The notes under the pieces were generated by a model. That model ran no database searches and was not told where the DNA came from. It saw only the letters and a list, made by a program, of their open reading frames with translations. DNA of 64,000 nt. Source: Tupaia tana. Taxonomy: Eukaryota > Chordata > Mammalia > Scandentia > Tupaiidae. The translations under genes were made by a program, and so were the position numbers. Of the stretch, positions 21,737-34,976 are shown in pieces (position 1 is the first letter of the stretch; every line of letters starts with the position of its first letter). The stretch spans positions 78,152,408 to 78,216,407 of the forward strand of contig JAKSZU010000009.1 of NCBI GenBank assembly GCA_026018925.1, given 5' to 3'.

Positions 21737-23187
21737 AGAAGCTGGTTCTTTGAGAAGACAAACAAAATTAACAAGCCATTGGCTAGACTAAGTTAAAAAG
21801 AGAAAGAGAGAATGCCAAGATAAAGTTAGAAATGGAAAAGGGAAAATTATAACAGATATCACAAAAATACCAGAAATTGTTTGAAACCACAAAACACCCC
21901 ATATTGCCAAAGCAATGCTCTTCATAAAAATGTAAAATTGGAGTCATCTCACTACCTCACTTCAAAATACATCCTAAAGACATAATAACATAAACAGTAT
22001 GGTATTGGCACAAGAACTAACACATAGACCAATGAGTTATGATAAAGAACCCAAAAATAATTCCAAAAGCATATAGCCAATTGATTTTGACAAAGGGCAT
22101 AAGACAATTCAGTGAGATAAAGGATTACCTTTGGAATAAATCGTACTGGGAAAACTGAATATCCACCTACAGAAAAATGAAACTGCTCCCCCAATCTTAC
22201 CATTTACAAAATTTAACTCAACAGGGATTAAAGTCTTAAACATAAAGCTCCAAGCCATAAAAATACTAAGAGGAAACACCACAAGATATCAGACTAAGCC
22301 AAGATTTCTTGAATACAATTCCTACACCACAGTTAATAACACCTAAAATAGACAATGGAATTAAATCAAGATATAAAAGCTTCTGCAGAGCAAGAAAACA
22401 GTAAGTAGAGAGAAAATATAATCCATAGGCTGGGAGAAAATATCTTCAAGCTATACTTCAGATAACAGATTGAAAAGCAGAACATAGAAGAAACTCAAAG
22501 CCTTCCCACTCCCTCCAAAAAGAAAACTAATACTCCAATAAAAAAAAAATGCAGTCAATCTGAGCAGGCAGCTCTCAATGGAAAATATAAACAAGACTAA
22601 AACAGCATATTTTTAAAAAGGTTTAATTTTTTTTAAATAAGGAAACTGCAAATAAATACCACATTGAGATATCTTTAAAAATATGCATTTATTTATCTAT
22701 TTGTTCTGATTTTCAAGCTGTTGGGACTGGGACTTGAATCTGCTCTCCCACATCAATATATCTTCTAATCCTGATCAGAATGATCAAAAAATAAGAAGTG
22801 CTTATGAGGGTGTAGAAAATAGGGAACCCTTCTAAACTGCTGATAGGATTGTAAATTAGTGCAACCACCGTAGAAAACAGTATGGAAGTTCCTCAATAAT
22901 CTAAAAATAGATTTACTGTATGACTCAGTAATCCTCTTATTGGGTATATACCCAAAAGATGGAGAATCACTCATTCAGAGAGATATTTGCACATCTATGC
23001 TTATTGGAGTATTACAATAAGTTATGGAATCAACCTAAGTGCCTCAAAACCAATGAAAGGTTTGGGAAAATATGGTCCATATACACCATAGAATATTACT
23101 CAGCCATAAAGAACAACTAAATTCTGTCATTTGGCACAAGGTTGACAAACTTACAAGATCTAATGCTAAGTGAAATAAACCAGACTG
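21737..23187 (+). mobile_element. L1-E part 2: ORF2 remnant with RT deleted
   Basis: The linker (21752-21880) jumps directly to post-RT sequence (21890 on: aaccacaaaacaccccatattgcc) and continues through the C-terminal domain to about 23187. The RT core is missing, so this is a deleted, long-dead copy. It carries many stops. Confidence 0.75.
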
Positions 23188-23330
23188 GGGCAGCCAGTGG
23201 TGTGATGGTTAGGGCAGCTGGATCCTACAGAGCCAACTGTGTGGTTAGAGTCCCAGACCTGTCAACTTGAAAAATCCACCAGATGCACTAACCTATTTTG
23301 AGTATGCCAAAGATCTCCAAAGAAAGTGGA
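23188..23330 (+). mobile_element. Old SINE, 5' half and partial body
   Basis: ggggcagccagtggtgtgat then gttagagtcccagacctg (degenerate B-box), fading by about 23330. It belongs to an older subfamily also seen at 32206 and 45609 (ctggatcctacagagccaac). Confidence 0.65.
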
Positions 23331-25055
23331 GAAGGTGATGTAGGAAATTGGGATGTGTGGACCAAATACCCAATGCAGGAACAGCAGTGAACCCAATTAT
23401 TTGTCTCATGCTCATGCAGAGTTACAGACACAAACACAGAGAAGGGATAGCAAAGCAGAAAGTCTATTGAAGGAGAAGGAAGCAGAGAGTGGGTCCCAGA
23501 AAATGGGCTGCCCAAGAAGAACTGAGGCAAAGAATTTTTATTTGTGTCAGAGGGGGTTTGTTCAGGATTCTTGATTTTGTTTAGGCTTCTTCAATCTTTG
23601 AGAACTTTATGTGAGAGGAGAAAAGCAGCTTGCAGAAATACTGGCTATCATATTGAGGAAAAATGCCAGCTCATTGACAAGCTTAGTACTTCCAGGTAGT
23701 GAGCCGACTGTAGGGAGTGCTGTTTACAGGATAGGGGAGTTGAGTTGCATTGTATAATATCCTTAGTTCTTCAGGTCCAGATCTCTAAGATTAGAAACCT
23801 GTATTGAGTCCCAGAGTAAAAAATCACAAACATATGTAAAGTAGGATAAGAAGTTGTAATAAGAAAGTAAAGATTTTTAATAGCAAAGAAATACATTCTC
23901 CATGCCTGAAAAGCATGTAGGTGGGCATCTGCTAGGGAAAGACAACTGTATTGAGCCTGGGACTAGGTGTTACTTTTATTTGGGGCTTTCATAATGAATA
24001 TTTAGCAGGAGAAGGTCTGTCATTTTATCTGTGTTCTTTGACTTCTCAGCCTTTTCCTGCACTTATGAATTTCTCTTGTAGGTGGACAATTTAATTATCT
24101 AATCACACATACTCAGTGTGGACTTTGAAAGTAGGAGCATCCATATTTGGATAAAATGCCCAGTTATTTATTGTCCCAATGGGAATTAGGATGTTGACTT
24201 AGCATACTATCCCTGCACCAGGAGCAAAATGGGAGAAAGGAATTTTCACAAAAGGTCTATTTCCTGATAGATTGTGATTAATAGGGGACCCCATATCTTT
24301 CAGATTCAAGAGTTAATTATTGCTAAACATCTTTTGCTCTTTTGTTTAGTAAATATTACCTCAAGCAAGCTCTACGCAGCTCTGTTTGTAAGCAGTTGAT
24401 ATTGTAAAATATGAACGATTCTTACTCCAGTTTACAACACCATGTTCCTCATTTCTGAGACTTCATCAGAATGGTGTTTAGTATCTAAATTTCTACCGAC
24501 ATTCTGATCATGACCACTGAAGTAATCTCTATGAAGATTTAGACTTTTTCAACAGCTTTTCTCTTCTGAGTCTTCATCAGAACCACCCTTAATGCCAATT
24601 TAATTTTTTCCAGCCTGCTCCTCCAAGTTCTTACAGCCTTTATCCATTATTCTAAGAGTGGGTAGTTTTGAAAGATACAGCATTTGCTAGGTTAATAGTT
24701 TTGGAGGATAGGAAGTCCAAGAATGTGGCAATAGCATCCAGCAAATTCTTCCCATGGCAACAGGTGGAAGTGAGCATGTGAGGCAGAGGGAGAAAAGCAC
24801 AAAAGTCCTACTATAACTAATCCCACTTCCACAATAATGACATTAATTCATTAATCCATCTATTATATGCCCCACCTCTTTGTACATCATAATGGCAATG
24901 ATTTATAAATTGTCAAGAAAATGGTAGCAAATCATATTCAATAGCACATCAAAAGGATTATTCACCATGAGTTGTTGGGATTTAGCTCTGGAATGTAAGG
25001 TCTTTTAAAATTATGCAAATGTTATATATCTTACATTCTAGCTTTTCAGTTCAAC
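23331..25055. other. 1.7 kb without a recognised gene or element
   Basis: No credible ORF. The texture (gagtcttcatcagaaccacc at about 24569, cagcctttatccattattc at about 24634) recalls old LTR or DNA-transposon fragments, but I cannot name a family with confidence. Confidence 0.4.
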
Positions 25056-25637
25056 CCCTATCCACATAGGGACCAGAGAAGTTTGAGTATACAGGAGCCA
25101 AACATCTGAACACACTGAGGTGCTGTAGGAATTATCTCCTCACACTCACCCCAGCAGAAAAGAGAAAAAGAAAAAGAAACTCTTCTCTGTAAAGATGATC
25201 TCCAAACTCCCAGTGTGGATAGCACACTGATACCCACAATAGAAGAGGAAAACTTTCACAGAGCTAATTAAAAGGGAAGTACCTGCACACACAGCTACAG
25301 AAACCTATTCAAAAGAAGTAGCAAAAGGTAGTTAATCAGCAGATGACTAAAAATTACATCAGAGCCTCAAGAAATATGAGAAAACCAGGAAATACTTCTT
25401 CTTAAAGAATTACAATAACTCTTCACCAACAATGGATAAAACACAAGAAATCACATAACTGTCAGAAAAATAATTCAGAATATACATAGTAAGAAAACTC
25501 AATGACATGTGAGAGAAAACAGACAACCTATTCCAGGAGATGAAAAATATCTTTCCATTACTAAAAGGAGGCATCCCAAAAGGAGATGGACACCATAAAA
25601 AAATTCATACAAAACGTCTGGAGATGAATACAATGCA
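25056..25637 (+). mobile_element. L1-C part 1: 5'UTR end and ORF1 start
   Basis: Shares agccaaacatctgaa (25088) with the half-L1 5'UTR at 33320. The segment from about 25340 (gatgactaaaaattaca, gcctcaagaaatatgag) corresponds to the ORF1 start of L1-A at 4104-4140. Heavily decayed. Confidence 0.7.
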
Positions 25638-25814
25638 GGGGACCAGAAGGCAGTGGTGTAGTGGTTAAGGCACTGGATTCCCACATAACCAAAGATTGTT
25701 TGAATCCAAGACCCAGTGGCTTGAAACTCATGCTGTACGCCTGTGCATGTATCCTCAAAATCCTGAGAGAAGAATGGAGAAGGGATTGTATCATAGCCAT
25801 CCCCCATGAAGGGA

Positions 25815-25888
<74 letters not shown>

Positions 25889-25947
25889 GTATCTGGTGAG
25901 TGCGCATGCTGTATAGCAAAAATCTCTCAAAGAAAATTTAAAAAAAG
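25638..25947 (+). mobile_element. Long-type SINE with expanded (CT)n(GT)n tract
   Basis: gggaccagaaggcagtggtg start, diverged body, then a (CT)n run at about 25819-25855 followed by (GT)n to about 25880 at the usual CT-rich position, then gcatgctgtatagcaaaaat. Flanks aatacaatgcag / aacaaaatgcag. Confidence 0.85.
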
Positions 25948-26458
25948 AACAAAATGCAGAAAATCAAACCCTTCCCCCAAAAGTATTAACAGGCGATTAG
26001 ACTATGTGGAAGAAAGACTTTCTGATCTTGAAGACAAGACTTTCAGTTTAGTCCAACCAACTGAGAAGAATATAAAAATAACCACTAAAATGAGGAAAAC
26101 ATATGAGAACTCCTAGAATTCATTAAATGGCTGAATATTCACAATTTTCGGTATTTTGGAAGGTGAAGATATGGGTAGAGCCTTAGAAAATCTCTTTCAT
26201 GATATATTAGCTGAAAACTTTCCAAATTTAGAGAAGCATACAGAAATCTAAATCCATGAAACAGAAAGAACTCCAAATAGATTTAACATAAGAAGATCTT
26301 CTCCAAGGCACATCATAGCCAAATTGGTAAAAATCAGACAAAGATAATATTCTAAAAGTTACAGGAGAAATGACAAGTTTCTTACAAAGATCACTCCATT
26401 AAACTAACATTGGATTTCTCAATGGAAACAATGAACGTAAGAAAAATATGGGAAGACT
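25948..26458 (+). mobile_element. L1-C part 2: ORF1 coiled coil and RRM remnant
   Basis: Matches ORF1 (cttctccaaggcacatcatagcc at about 26297; acaaagatcactccatt at about 26384) with stops. Confidence 0.8.
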
Positions 26459-26718
26459 TTTTTTTTTTTTTTTTTGAGGTTATTTTTTGCTATAGGGTGC
26501 ATGCGTTCGCCAGACAGACAGAGAGACAGAAAACGAGAAATAACCCCGCAGAGGGGATGGCCACGCTGCAATCCCTTCTCCCCCTTTCTCCTCTTGGGAT
26601 CTTGGGCATGCACGCATACGTGCCCGGTGTGAGTTTTAAGCCATCGGGTCCAGGACACGAACCGCGGTCAACTACATGGGAGTCCAGCAACACAGTCATT
26701 ACACTAACTGCTGGTCCC
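26459..26718 (-). mobile_element. Long-type SINE in L1-C ORF1
   Basis: Minus-strand copy with poly-T at 26459-26476, tgctatagggtgcatgcgtt and cgaaccgcggtcaactac, ending ctgctggtccc at 26718. Flanks aagactttt / aagatattt. Confidence 0.9.
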
Positions 26719-28197
26719 AAGATATTTTTAAAACTCTCCAAGAAAAGCAGATTCAGACAAGCCTACTATACCTGGCAAGATTATCCTTCAAATGGAAAGG
26801 AGAAATAAAATCATTCTCAAGTAAACAAATGCTGAAGAAATTCACCAAAACTAAACCAGCTCTTCAGGAAATACTAAAGGGAATACTACACCTAAAAACC
26901 TAAAGGGAGATAAATATAAGCAACAGAACACACACACATACCGGAAAAAAAAGGAAACCTATGAAATAAAAAAGCATAACTACATGATATGGCTGAAGGG
27001 TTAACTCCAAACATATTGATAACAAAATTGAATAGTAATGTATTAGATTTCCCAACTAAAAAAGAACAGATTGGCTCAATGGATGAAAAAAGAGGAGCCC
27101 TATATATGTTGCATACAAAAAAGTACCTCATTAACAAAAGTATACATAGACTTAAAGTGAAGGACTGGAAAACTCACTTCATAAAAACAAAAATGAGATG
27201 ACAGAAAGGGCAGGAGTTGTGATTTTGATACCAGACAAAAGAGATTTTAAAATAAAAAGTAAAAAAAGATAAAGAAGGACACTACATACTTCTAAAAGAA
27301 TTAAATCACCAAGAAGGTATAACAATCATAAATATTTGTGCACCCAATGCCAGGGCATCCAAATATGTAAGAAAAAGTCTACTAGATCTAAAAGAAGAAG
27401 TAGACTACAACACACTAATTGTTGAGGATTCCAACACCCCACTGTCACCAGTTGATAAGTCATCCAGACAAAATATAGGGACCCAGAAGCCAATTAATAC
27501 CATAAACCAAATGGACCTGACATATGTATTAAGTATCTACAAAGCAACTACAAAATATTTTTTTCTCATATCCAGATGGAACATTCTCAAAGTTGATCAC
27601 ATAATAGGCCACAAAAAAACTGTACAAATTTAAAAGTATAAAAACTATACCCAGCATCTTCTCTGATTAAAATGGAATTAAAGTTTAAATCAACCATAGA
27701 AAAAACTCTCAAAGAGACAAAAAAGCATGGAAACTGAACAACCTACTCCTGAAGGACTTTCAAATCAATGAAGAAATTAAGAATGAAATCAGAAGATTCA
27801 TTATGCCAATGATAATGAACACACCACTCTCCATATCTTTGGGACATAGAGAAAGCAGTTATAAGAGGGAAGTTCACAGCCATTTAGTGCTTACCAGAAA
27901 AAATAGAAAGATAGCAAATAAATCACATCACATCTCAAGAAACTGGAAAAACAACAACAAACACAAACAAGCAAACAAAAAACAAGAACAGAAGAAAAGA
28001 AATAGTAAAGATTAGAGATAAACAATAGAACAAAAGACCTATAATAAAGAGCTGTGGCTTTTGTTTTTGTTTTGAGAGGATAAACAAAATTGGTTGGCAA
28101 ACATTTGCTAGAGTAATCAAGAAAAACAGATAAAGAAACCAGATAGATAAAATCAATAACGAATCTGGTGATATTATAACCAATCTGTCAGAAATGC

Positions 28198-28232
<35 letters not shown>

Positions 28233-28660
28233 CTATGAGCAACTATATACCAACAGACTACAAAACCTAGATGAGATGTACAAATTTCTGGACACATACA
28301 AGTTACCTAGACTGAATCAAGATGAAATCAAAAACCTAAATAGACAAAAAGTGATTAGATTGAATCATTAATAGTCTCCCAATCAAGAAAATCCCAGGTC
28401 CTGATGGCTTCATTTCTGAATTCTACAAAACTTTAAAAGAAGAGCTAACTCCAATTTTCTTCAAGTTATTTCTAAAGATTCAAAAGACAAAAACCTTCCC
28501 AAACCATACTGTGAAGCTTCCATAAACTTAATACCAAAACCAGATCATGACATAATGGAAAAATAAAAGTACAGATCAATATCTCTGGTGAAGACTGGTG
28601 CAAAAATTCTCAACAAGATACTAGCAAACTAAAAAAAGGGAACATTTAGAATATTATTCA
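26719..28660 (+). mobile_element. L1-C part 3: ORF1 end, ORF2 endonuclease and early RT
   Basis: ORF1 C-terminus (26725-26900), ORF2 endonuclease start (about 26990-27600; the 70-codon piece at 26989 includes KSIHRLKVKDWK), linker and RT N-terminus (about 28370: aagaaaatcccaggtcctga). Frameshifts and stops throughout. Confidence 0.85.
28200..28230. repeat. (GA)n microsatellite
   Basis: About 14 AG repeats inside the L1-C linker region. Confidence 0.95.
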
Positions 28661-28752
28661 GGGACCAAGATATAACATAAATTATGTCGCTGGACCCTCA
28701 CATAGTCGACTCCAGTTCAAGTCCCAGACCTGGTGGCTTAAAACATGTGAGA

Positions 28753-28783
<31 letters not shown>

Positions 28784-28947
28784 GCACTCATGTGTGTGTG
28801 TGACCAAATTCCTGAAAGGAGAATGGAGGAGGAAAGGATTGTGGTGTGGCCATCCCCCGCGGGGATATTTCTCACTTTCTGTTTCTCTGTCTTTCTGGCA
28901 AATGTATACACCCAATAACAAAAAATCTTTTTTCAGAAAAAAAAAAT
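28661..28947 (+). mobile_element. Long-type SINE in L1-C RT, with (GT)n
   Basis: gggaccaagatataacataa start, cagttcaagtcccag B-box, (GT)n at 28753-28778, and ggagaatggaggaggaaagg. Flanking repeats are not convincing. Confidence 0.85.
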
Positions 28948-30030
28948 GAAGATTATACACCATGACCAGATAGACTTTATCCCAAGGATACAAGGATAGT
29001 ACACCATGACCAGGTAGACTTTATCCCAAGGATACAAGGATAGTTCAATTTATGCAAAAGAAGAAATGTAATACATCACATTAACAGAAAGAAAGATAAA
29101 AACCATATGATAATATCCATAGATACAGAAAAAGTATTTGATAAAAATAAAACATCTCTTCATGATCAAGACTGTCAGCAAAATAAATGTAAAGGGACAT
29201 TCTTCAACACAGTAAAAGCCATATACAACAGACTCATTACTATCATACTGAACTAGGAGAAGCTGAAAGCATTCCCACTAAGAACTGGAACAGGACAAAA
29301 AAGTTGCCTACTTTTTCCACTCCTTTTCAACATAGTGCTGGAAGTTGTAGCCAATTCCATTCAATAAGAGGTAAAAATAAAAGGCATTCAAATAGGAAAA
29401 AAAGATGCTAAACTCTTCCTATTTACAGATGATAATAATTATATACACAGAAAATATAAAGGAATTCATTAAAAAATTCCCAGAAGTGATAAATAAATTG
29501 AGTAAAGTATCAGGATACAAAATGAATATATGAAAATTTAAAGCATTTTTATACAGCAATAATGAATAGACTGAGACAGAAATGAAGAAAGAAATTCCAT
29601 TTACCATATTCACAAAATGAACAAGATACTTACAAATAAACCTAGCCAAAGAGGTGAAAGACTTCCCTATAAGCAAAAGTATGAAAAACTGAAAAAAAGA
29701 AACTGAGAATGACACAAAAATAATTAAAAGACATTCCATGTTCTTGGATTGGAACAATCAACATAATCAAAATGTCAGTTCTACCCAAATTAATTTAAAT
29801 ATTCAATGTGATTCCTATCCAATTTACCATTGACAATATGCATGGCAATTTTTAAAAAGTCTAAAATTTGTTTGGAATCATAAAAGACCCCATATCATCA
29901 AGGTAAAAAGAATAAAATAGGAGGCATATCACCACTCACCTTCAAAATATATTACAAAGCAATGATAATCAAAATAGCATAGTACTGACACAAAAACAGA
30001 CACATAGACCAATGGAAAAACTAAAGAACT
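28948..30030 (+). mobile_element. L1-C part 4: RT core remnant
   Basis: Contains the RT active-site region in decayed form (ctatttacagatgataataat at about 29418). At its 5' end a 44-bp stretch is directly duplicated (28957-29000 and 29001-29044, one or two mismatches). Confidence 0.85.
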
Positions 30031-30294
30031 CAGTTAGCGTAATGACTATGTCACTGAACTCTCATGTAGCCGACTGCAGTTCGAATCCTGGGCCCGGTGG
30101 CTTAAAATTCATGTCGGGTACGTATGTGTGCATGCCCAAGAACCCGAGAGAATGGAGGAGAAGGGATTGCAGCATGCCCATTTCCCCTGGGGGGTGATTT
30201 CTCGCTTTCTATCTCTCTATCTCTCTCTGTCTTTCTGGTGAGCACATGCGCCCAATAGCAAAAACCTCTCAAAAAAAAAAAAAAAAAAAAAAAA
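30031..30294 (+). mobile_element. Long-type SINE in L1-C, young
   Basis: Starts at gttagcgtaatgactatg, has B-box-like cagttcgaatcctgg and a poly-A of about 28. Flanked by a perfect repeat aaactaaagaactcag (30018-30033 and 30295-30310). Confidence 0.92.
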
Positions 30295-31620
30295 AAACTA
30301 AAGAACTCAGAAATAAACCTAAAATTATACAGCCACATGATCTTTGACAAAGCATACAAGACAATACAGTAGAGAAAAGAAAGTCTTTTCAACAACTGGT
30401 GTTGTAAGAACTGTATATCTACTTGCAGAAAAAAATAAAACTGGGCCCCTATCTCTTACCATTTACAAGAATAAACACAGAAATGCATCAACAATTTAAA
30501 TATAAAGCCTCAACTATAAAACTATTAGCAGAGAATTTAGGGGAAACTCTTGAAGACATTCGAGTAGACCAAAAAGCACAAGCAATAACTCCCAAAATAG
30601 GCAAGTAGGATGACATCAAGCTAAAAAGTTTCCTCACAGCAAAGAAAAGAATAATTTAAGTGAAAAGACAACCCTTGCAATGAGAGAACATTTTTCAAAT
30701 TATTCCTTAGACAAGTGATTAATAACTGGAATATATATGAACTCAAGCAATTCACCCATTAAAAAAAGAATAATTCTGAATAGATAACTGAATAGATAAT
30801 TCTCCAAGGAAGACTTATGATTGGCCAGAGGGCATATGAGAAAATGTTCAAAGTCTCTTGTCATAAGAGAAATGCAAATTAAAACCACAATAAGATACCA
30901 TTTCAACCCAGTTAGAATGGCTAGAGTCAGAAATGAAAGAACACTGAGTTCAGGCAAAACTTTGGTGAAAAAGAAATCTTCCTACAATATTGATAGGAAT
31001 GTAAATTAGTACAACCTTTGTGGAAAATAATATGGAACTTCCTCAAAAACCTTTAAATTAAACTAATATAGGACCCATAATCTTATTCTCTGGTATTTAC
31101 CAAAAGGACAGGAAAACACTTAGAAAGACACTTGCACATCCATGTTTATTGCAGTATAATTATTCACAATTACTGAAATATGGGATCAACCTAAGTGTCC
31201 AAAAATTCACAAATGGGTTGAAAAACTGGCACATATACCCTATGGAATATTGCTCAACTTATAAAACAATAAGACCCAATCGTTTGATTAAAAGTGGATG
31301 AATATAGATGAATTAATGTTGAATAAAGTGAGTTAGACATTGAAAGATCCCCCACACAATAGGTACCAAAGATCTGGACTTTATGGCACAAGTGGAAAGA
31401 TGTGAAGATATGACAGTAGAGAGGGTGAGTGTAGACACAAGACACTATAAGGAAGGTAGGGATGGTAAAGAATGAGTGATAAAGGGTCGGTATGAGGTGC
31501 AAAAAGAAGAAACATTTAACAGACAAAAAAATTTGAAAGTTATCTTTTGAAAAGAATATATTCTATACATAATGATGGGGATTTTTGTCACATATGAAAA
31601 ACATAAAAGAAAATTCAGAA
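30295..31620 (+). mobile_element. L1-C part 5: post-RT, C-terminal domain, 3'UTR
   Basis: Matches L1-A 7450-8630 (catgatctttgacaaag at about 30336; catccatgtttattgcag at about 31136), then a decayed 3'UTR to about 31620. Confidence 0.8.
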
Positions 31621-31639
31621 AAAAAATTTAAAGAAAAAA

Positions 31640-32205
31640 ATATATGTACAAATCAGTTGTGACACCCCACATTAACATAATGAACCATAAAACCACATGT
31701 TCATCTCAAAAGATTCAGAAAATGCATTTGACAAATTTCCACATACTTTCATAACTAATCTCTCAAGTTAGGTATAAAATATATATCCTCAATATAATAG
31801 CTATTTATATGTAATCCACAATTGACATCACAATCATTGAGAATTTTTTCCTGTAAGACTTGGTACATAGATAATACGAACTTAGAGGAAAGCTTATCTT
31901 CTAAGAGTTGATTCAATGTAATGATGCAACTCTTTCCATTTTTATTCAACGTAGTACTTGAAGTGCTAGTAAGAGCATCAGGAAACAAAAATAAATACAC
32001 ATCATCTAAATTGAAAAGGAAAAAAATAAAACTGTTACTAATTACAGATGATAGGACTCGATATGCAGATAACTGTAAAGACTGGCAATATAACTGCTAA
32101 AAATAATAAATAAATGTACTAAAGTTACATGACACAAACATCCAGAAACAAAAATTGATTGGATGTCTTTGCAGCAATAGTGGTCTATCTAAAATATAAA
32201 TCAAG
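31640..32205 (+). mobile_element. L1-D: RT fragment
   Basis: About 0.5 kb of ORF2 RT-like sequence (attcagaaaatgcatttgac at about 31712; attacagatgatagg at about 32040). Very decayed and separate from L1-C because it restarts at an earlier ORF2 position. Confidence 0.65.
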
Positions 32206-32335
32206 AAACAATCCCAGACCAGCCTCATAGCCTAGTTACTAAGGGAACTGGATCCTACAAAGCCAACTGCATTTTTAACCCTCACCCCAGTGGCTTGTAA
32301 AACATGCTAGGTATGAAACCTCACCTACCAGACCC
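32206..32335 (+). mobile_element. Old SINE 5' part
   Basis: gaccagcctcatagcctagtt then ctggatcctacaaagccaac and ccccagtggcttgtaaaacatg. Same older subfamily as 23188 and 45609. Confidence 0.65.
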
Positions 32336-32339
32336 CCAA

Positions 32340-33900
32340 ATATAGACAGAAGCTATCTAAATTTGAGCTGTTCCCTGCCCCTTTCAGGAACTAGGACAAC
32401 TGAAGAATCTCTGCTCTAAACCTTACCAACTATACCCCAAATCCTAGACAAGTAGGGTAATCTTTGACTTCTCTCTGTCTCTCTGTCTCTATCTTTCTCT
32501 TAAAACATTTTTATTTAATTATTATTTTTTTAATTTTAAAGTACATTTTTGATGGAACAAGCAGTTGGCATAATGGCTATGCCCCTGGACTCCTATATAG
32601 TCTACAGCAGTTCAAGTCCCAGACCTGGTGGCTTAAACTTATGCCAGGCGTGTATGCGTGCATGCCCAAGATCCAGAGAGGAGAACAGAGGAGAAGAAAT
32701 TTTTGCGTGGCCATTCCCTCTGGGGGGCGATTTCTCACTTTCTGTCTCTCTCTCTGTCTTTCTGGTGAGTGCATGTACCCTATAGCAAAGACCTCTCCAA
32801 AAAAAATTTTTTAAATAAAATAATAAATTACTTCTTTTGCTTGTGACCTCTCTTTTCTCTTGCTAATTTCAGAAGCCATTTAAATTTGAGCTGTGCTTTG
32901 CACCTTTCAGGGGCTAAGACAATTGAAGTATTTCTGCTCTAAACTTCACCCACCAGACACCAAAACCTACACAGATAGGACAATCTTTGTCTCCTCTCTG
33001 CTCCTGTCTCTCTCTCTCCTCTCTCTCTTTAAATTTATTTATTTGTTATTTTAATTTTCAAAGTACTTTTTTTTGCTTCTAACTTCTCTTTTCTCTTGCT
33101 AATTTTAAAAGCTATCTAAATCTGAGCTGTTCCCTGCTCCTTTCACTGTAGTTTTTATTTTTTGCTTTTAATTTCTTTCCCTTTTGAGTTGTTTTTGTCT
33201 TTCTTTTTTATTTTTCCCTTTTATTTTCCTTTCCTTTTATCTTTTCTTTACCCTACTTTCTAACTTCCCAGCTTAGTCTCCACACTGGGAGTGTCTACCC
33301 AGATCTAGGAGCACAGTAGCCAAACATCTGAATATGTTCAGGGTCATAGAAATCTTCAAGTCTCTCTGAACCTGCTAGCCAAAGGGAGAAACTCTTTATG
33401 AATCTGAACTCAAATTTCTTCCTGTGGATACCAAGTTGTAAAACACAGTAGAGGAGAGAAATTGGCACAGAATCACCTCACACTAAAGTGAAGCATAAGA
33501 GCATACAGTTGCAGAAACCTCAAACAAATTAGACAAAAGTGAATATGCCAGCAAATGACTAAAAATCAGAGAAGAGAGAATGCAGAGTGAGCAGCAGGGA
33601 GAAGTAAGAAGCCACAGAGAGAACACAGCTCACCTCCTCACACATACATCTGAACTCTCAGTTGAAATCCCACATCTCAGCTCAGAAACACTTGTTCCCT
33701 AGACACCGGGAGGATTTTATAATACCCAGTTTCAACAACAAAGTGTAGGTTTCTTGGTGAGCATCAGAGAAACAGAACAGCAGAGAGATTGCAGATCATC
33801 TCTTCCAGCATGCTTCTGAACACTCAGAGTTAACTCCAATAGATTAAGAAGAAGTGTATAATCCATCAGAAGACCAGAAAGCACCACAGAGGCACAAGAA
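32340..33900 (+). repeat. 5'UTR-like region of half-L1 copy C with repeated ~150-bp units
   Basis: A unit starting agctatctaaatttgagctgtt (32352) recurs at 32870 (diverged) and in part at 33113. The first two copies continue through gacaa(c/t)tgaagaatct-type sequence to a CT-rich end. From 33280 the sequence resembles the 5'UTR/ORF1 approach seen at 25056 and 2540. It probably represents tandem promoter monomers of an older L1/half-L1. A SINE splits it. Confidence 0.6.
32552..32806 (+). mobile_element. Long-type SINE
   Basis: Start tggaacaagcagttggcata, B-box-like cagttcaagtcccag, and end ctatagcaaagacctctcc with an A-run. Moderately decayed. Confidence 0.88.
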
Positions 33901-33929
33901 ACAAGAGAAACCAAAAAAAATCTCTCCCC

Positions 33930-34880
33930 ACAGGAAAAACAACAACCTTAATCATCCATAGACAGTACAATGGAACATATGGAAATATCAAATAAAGACT
34001 TCAGAATACTCATAGTGACAACACTAATTGAGATGCAAAAGAGAAACAATAAACTCCATAACATGCAAGAGAAAAGGGACATTTAAGTTCCAGAAGATGA
34101 GGATGTTCTTCCACAATTTGAAAGAAAAAATACACATGATAAGTGAGAGATGAAGGCTGTAACACAAAAAATCAAAACCTCCTTCAGAAGTATTAAAAGC
34201 AGATTAGACCATACAGAAGATCAAATCTCAGATGTAAAAGATGAAACCTCTGACCCAGAAAAAAAATCACCAAAAAGACTGAGAAAATAACCCCCCAAAA
34301 TGAGAATAATATATAAGAAATACTAGATACCATTAAGTGCTCAAATATTTGAATAATCAGTATTCCAGAAAGTGAAGAACTTATCTGGATAATCGGTATC
34401 CCAAAAAGTGAGGAAACTAATAAAGGCATTGATCATTTATTCCATGAAATCCTGGAAGAAAATTTTCCAAACCTAGAGAGATAGTCAGATATCCAGATCC
34501 AAGAAATACAAAGGACACCAAATAGAATCAACCCAAGATCACCAAAGCATATCATAGCTAGATTGGCCAAAAACACAGACAAAGGCAAAATACTAAAACT
34601 GGCAAGAGAAAACCGTCAAGTTACTAACAACAGTTATCCCATTAGACTAATATTGAACCTCTCATGGGAAACAATGTGAGCAAGGAAAAATGGGAAAATA
34701 TATTCAAAGTATTAAGTGGAAAACAATTTCAACAAAGAATACTATTCCCAGCGAGATTATCTTAGTATGGGAAGAAAAGATAAAAAACATTCTCAGATAA
34801 ACAAAACCTGATAGAATTTACCAACACCAGACCAGCTCTTCAAGAAGTTCTGAAAGGAGTGTTACACCAGGAAAACTAAA
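33930..34880 (+). pseudogene. Half-L1 copy C ORF1 remnant
   Basis: Matches ORF1 across its length: gaaatatcaaataaagactt (MSDKEF region), aagaaatacaaaggacacca, and agaccagctcttcaagaagtt at the C-terminus. Numerous stops and a local duplication at about 34355-34410, where the 'aataatcagtattcc' stretch occurs twice. Confidence 0.8.
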
Positions 34881-34976
34881 GGGAGTCAGACAGAAATAAG
34901 AGAACAAAAAACACTAAGAAAATGGCTAACCTAATGGTAGGGTCACACCTGGAAGCATCAATAATAGTGTAGAGTT

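Noticed and set aside
23331..25055. Old LTR or DNA-transposon call
   Set aside because: Some phrases recall such families, but I cannot match a whole element or find terminal repeats by eye.
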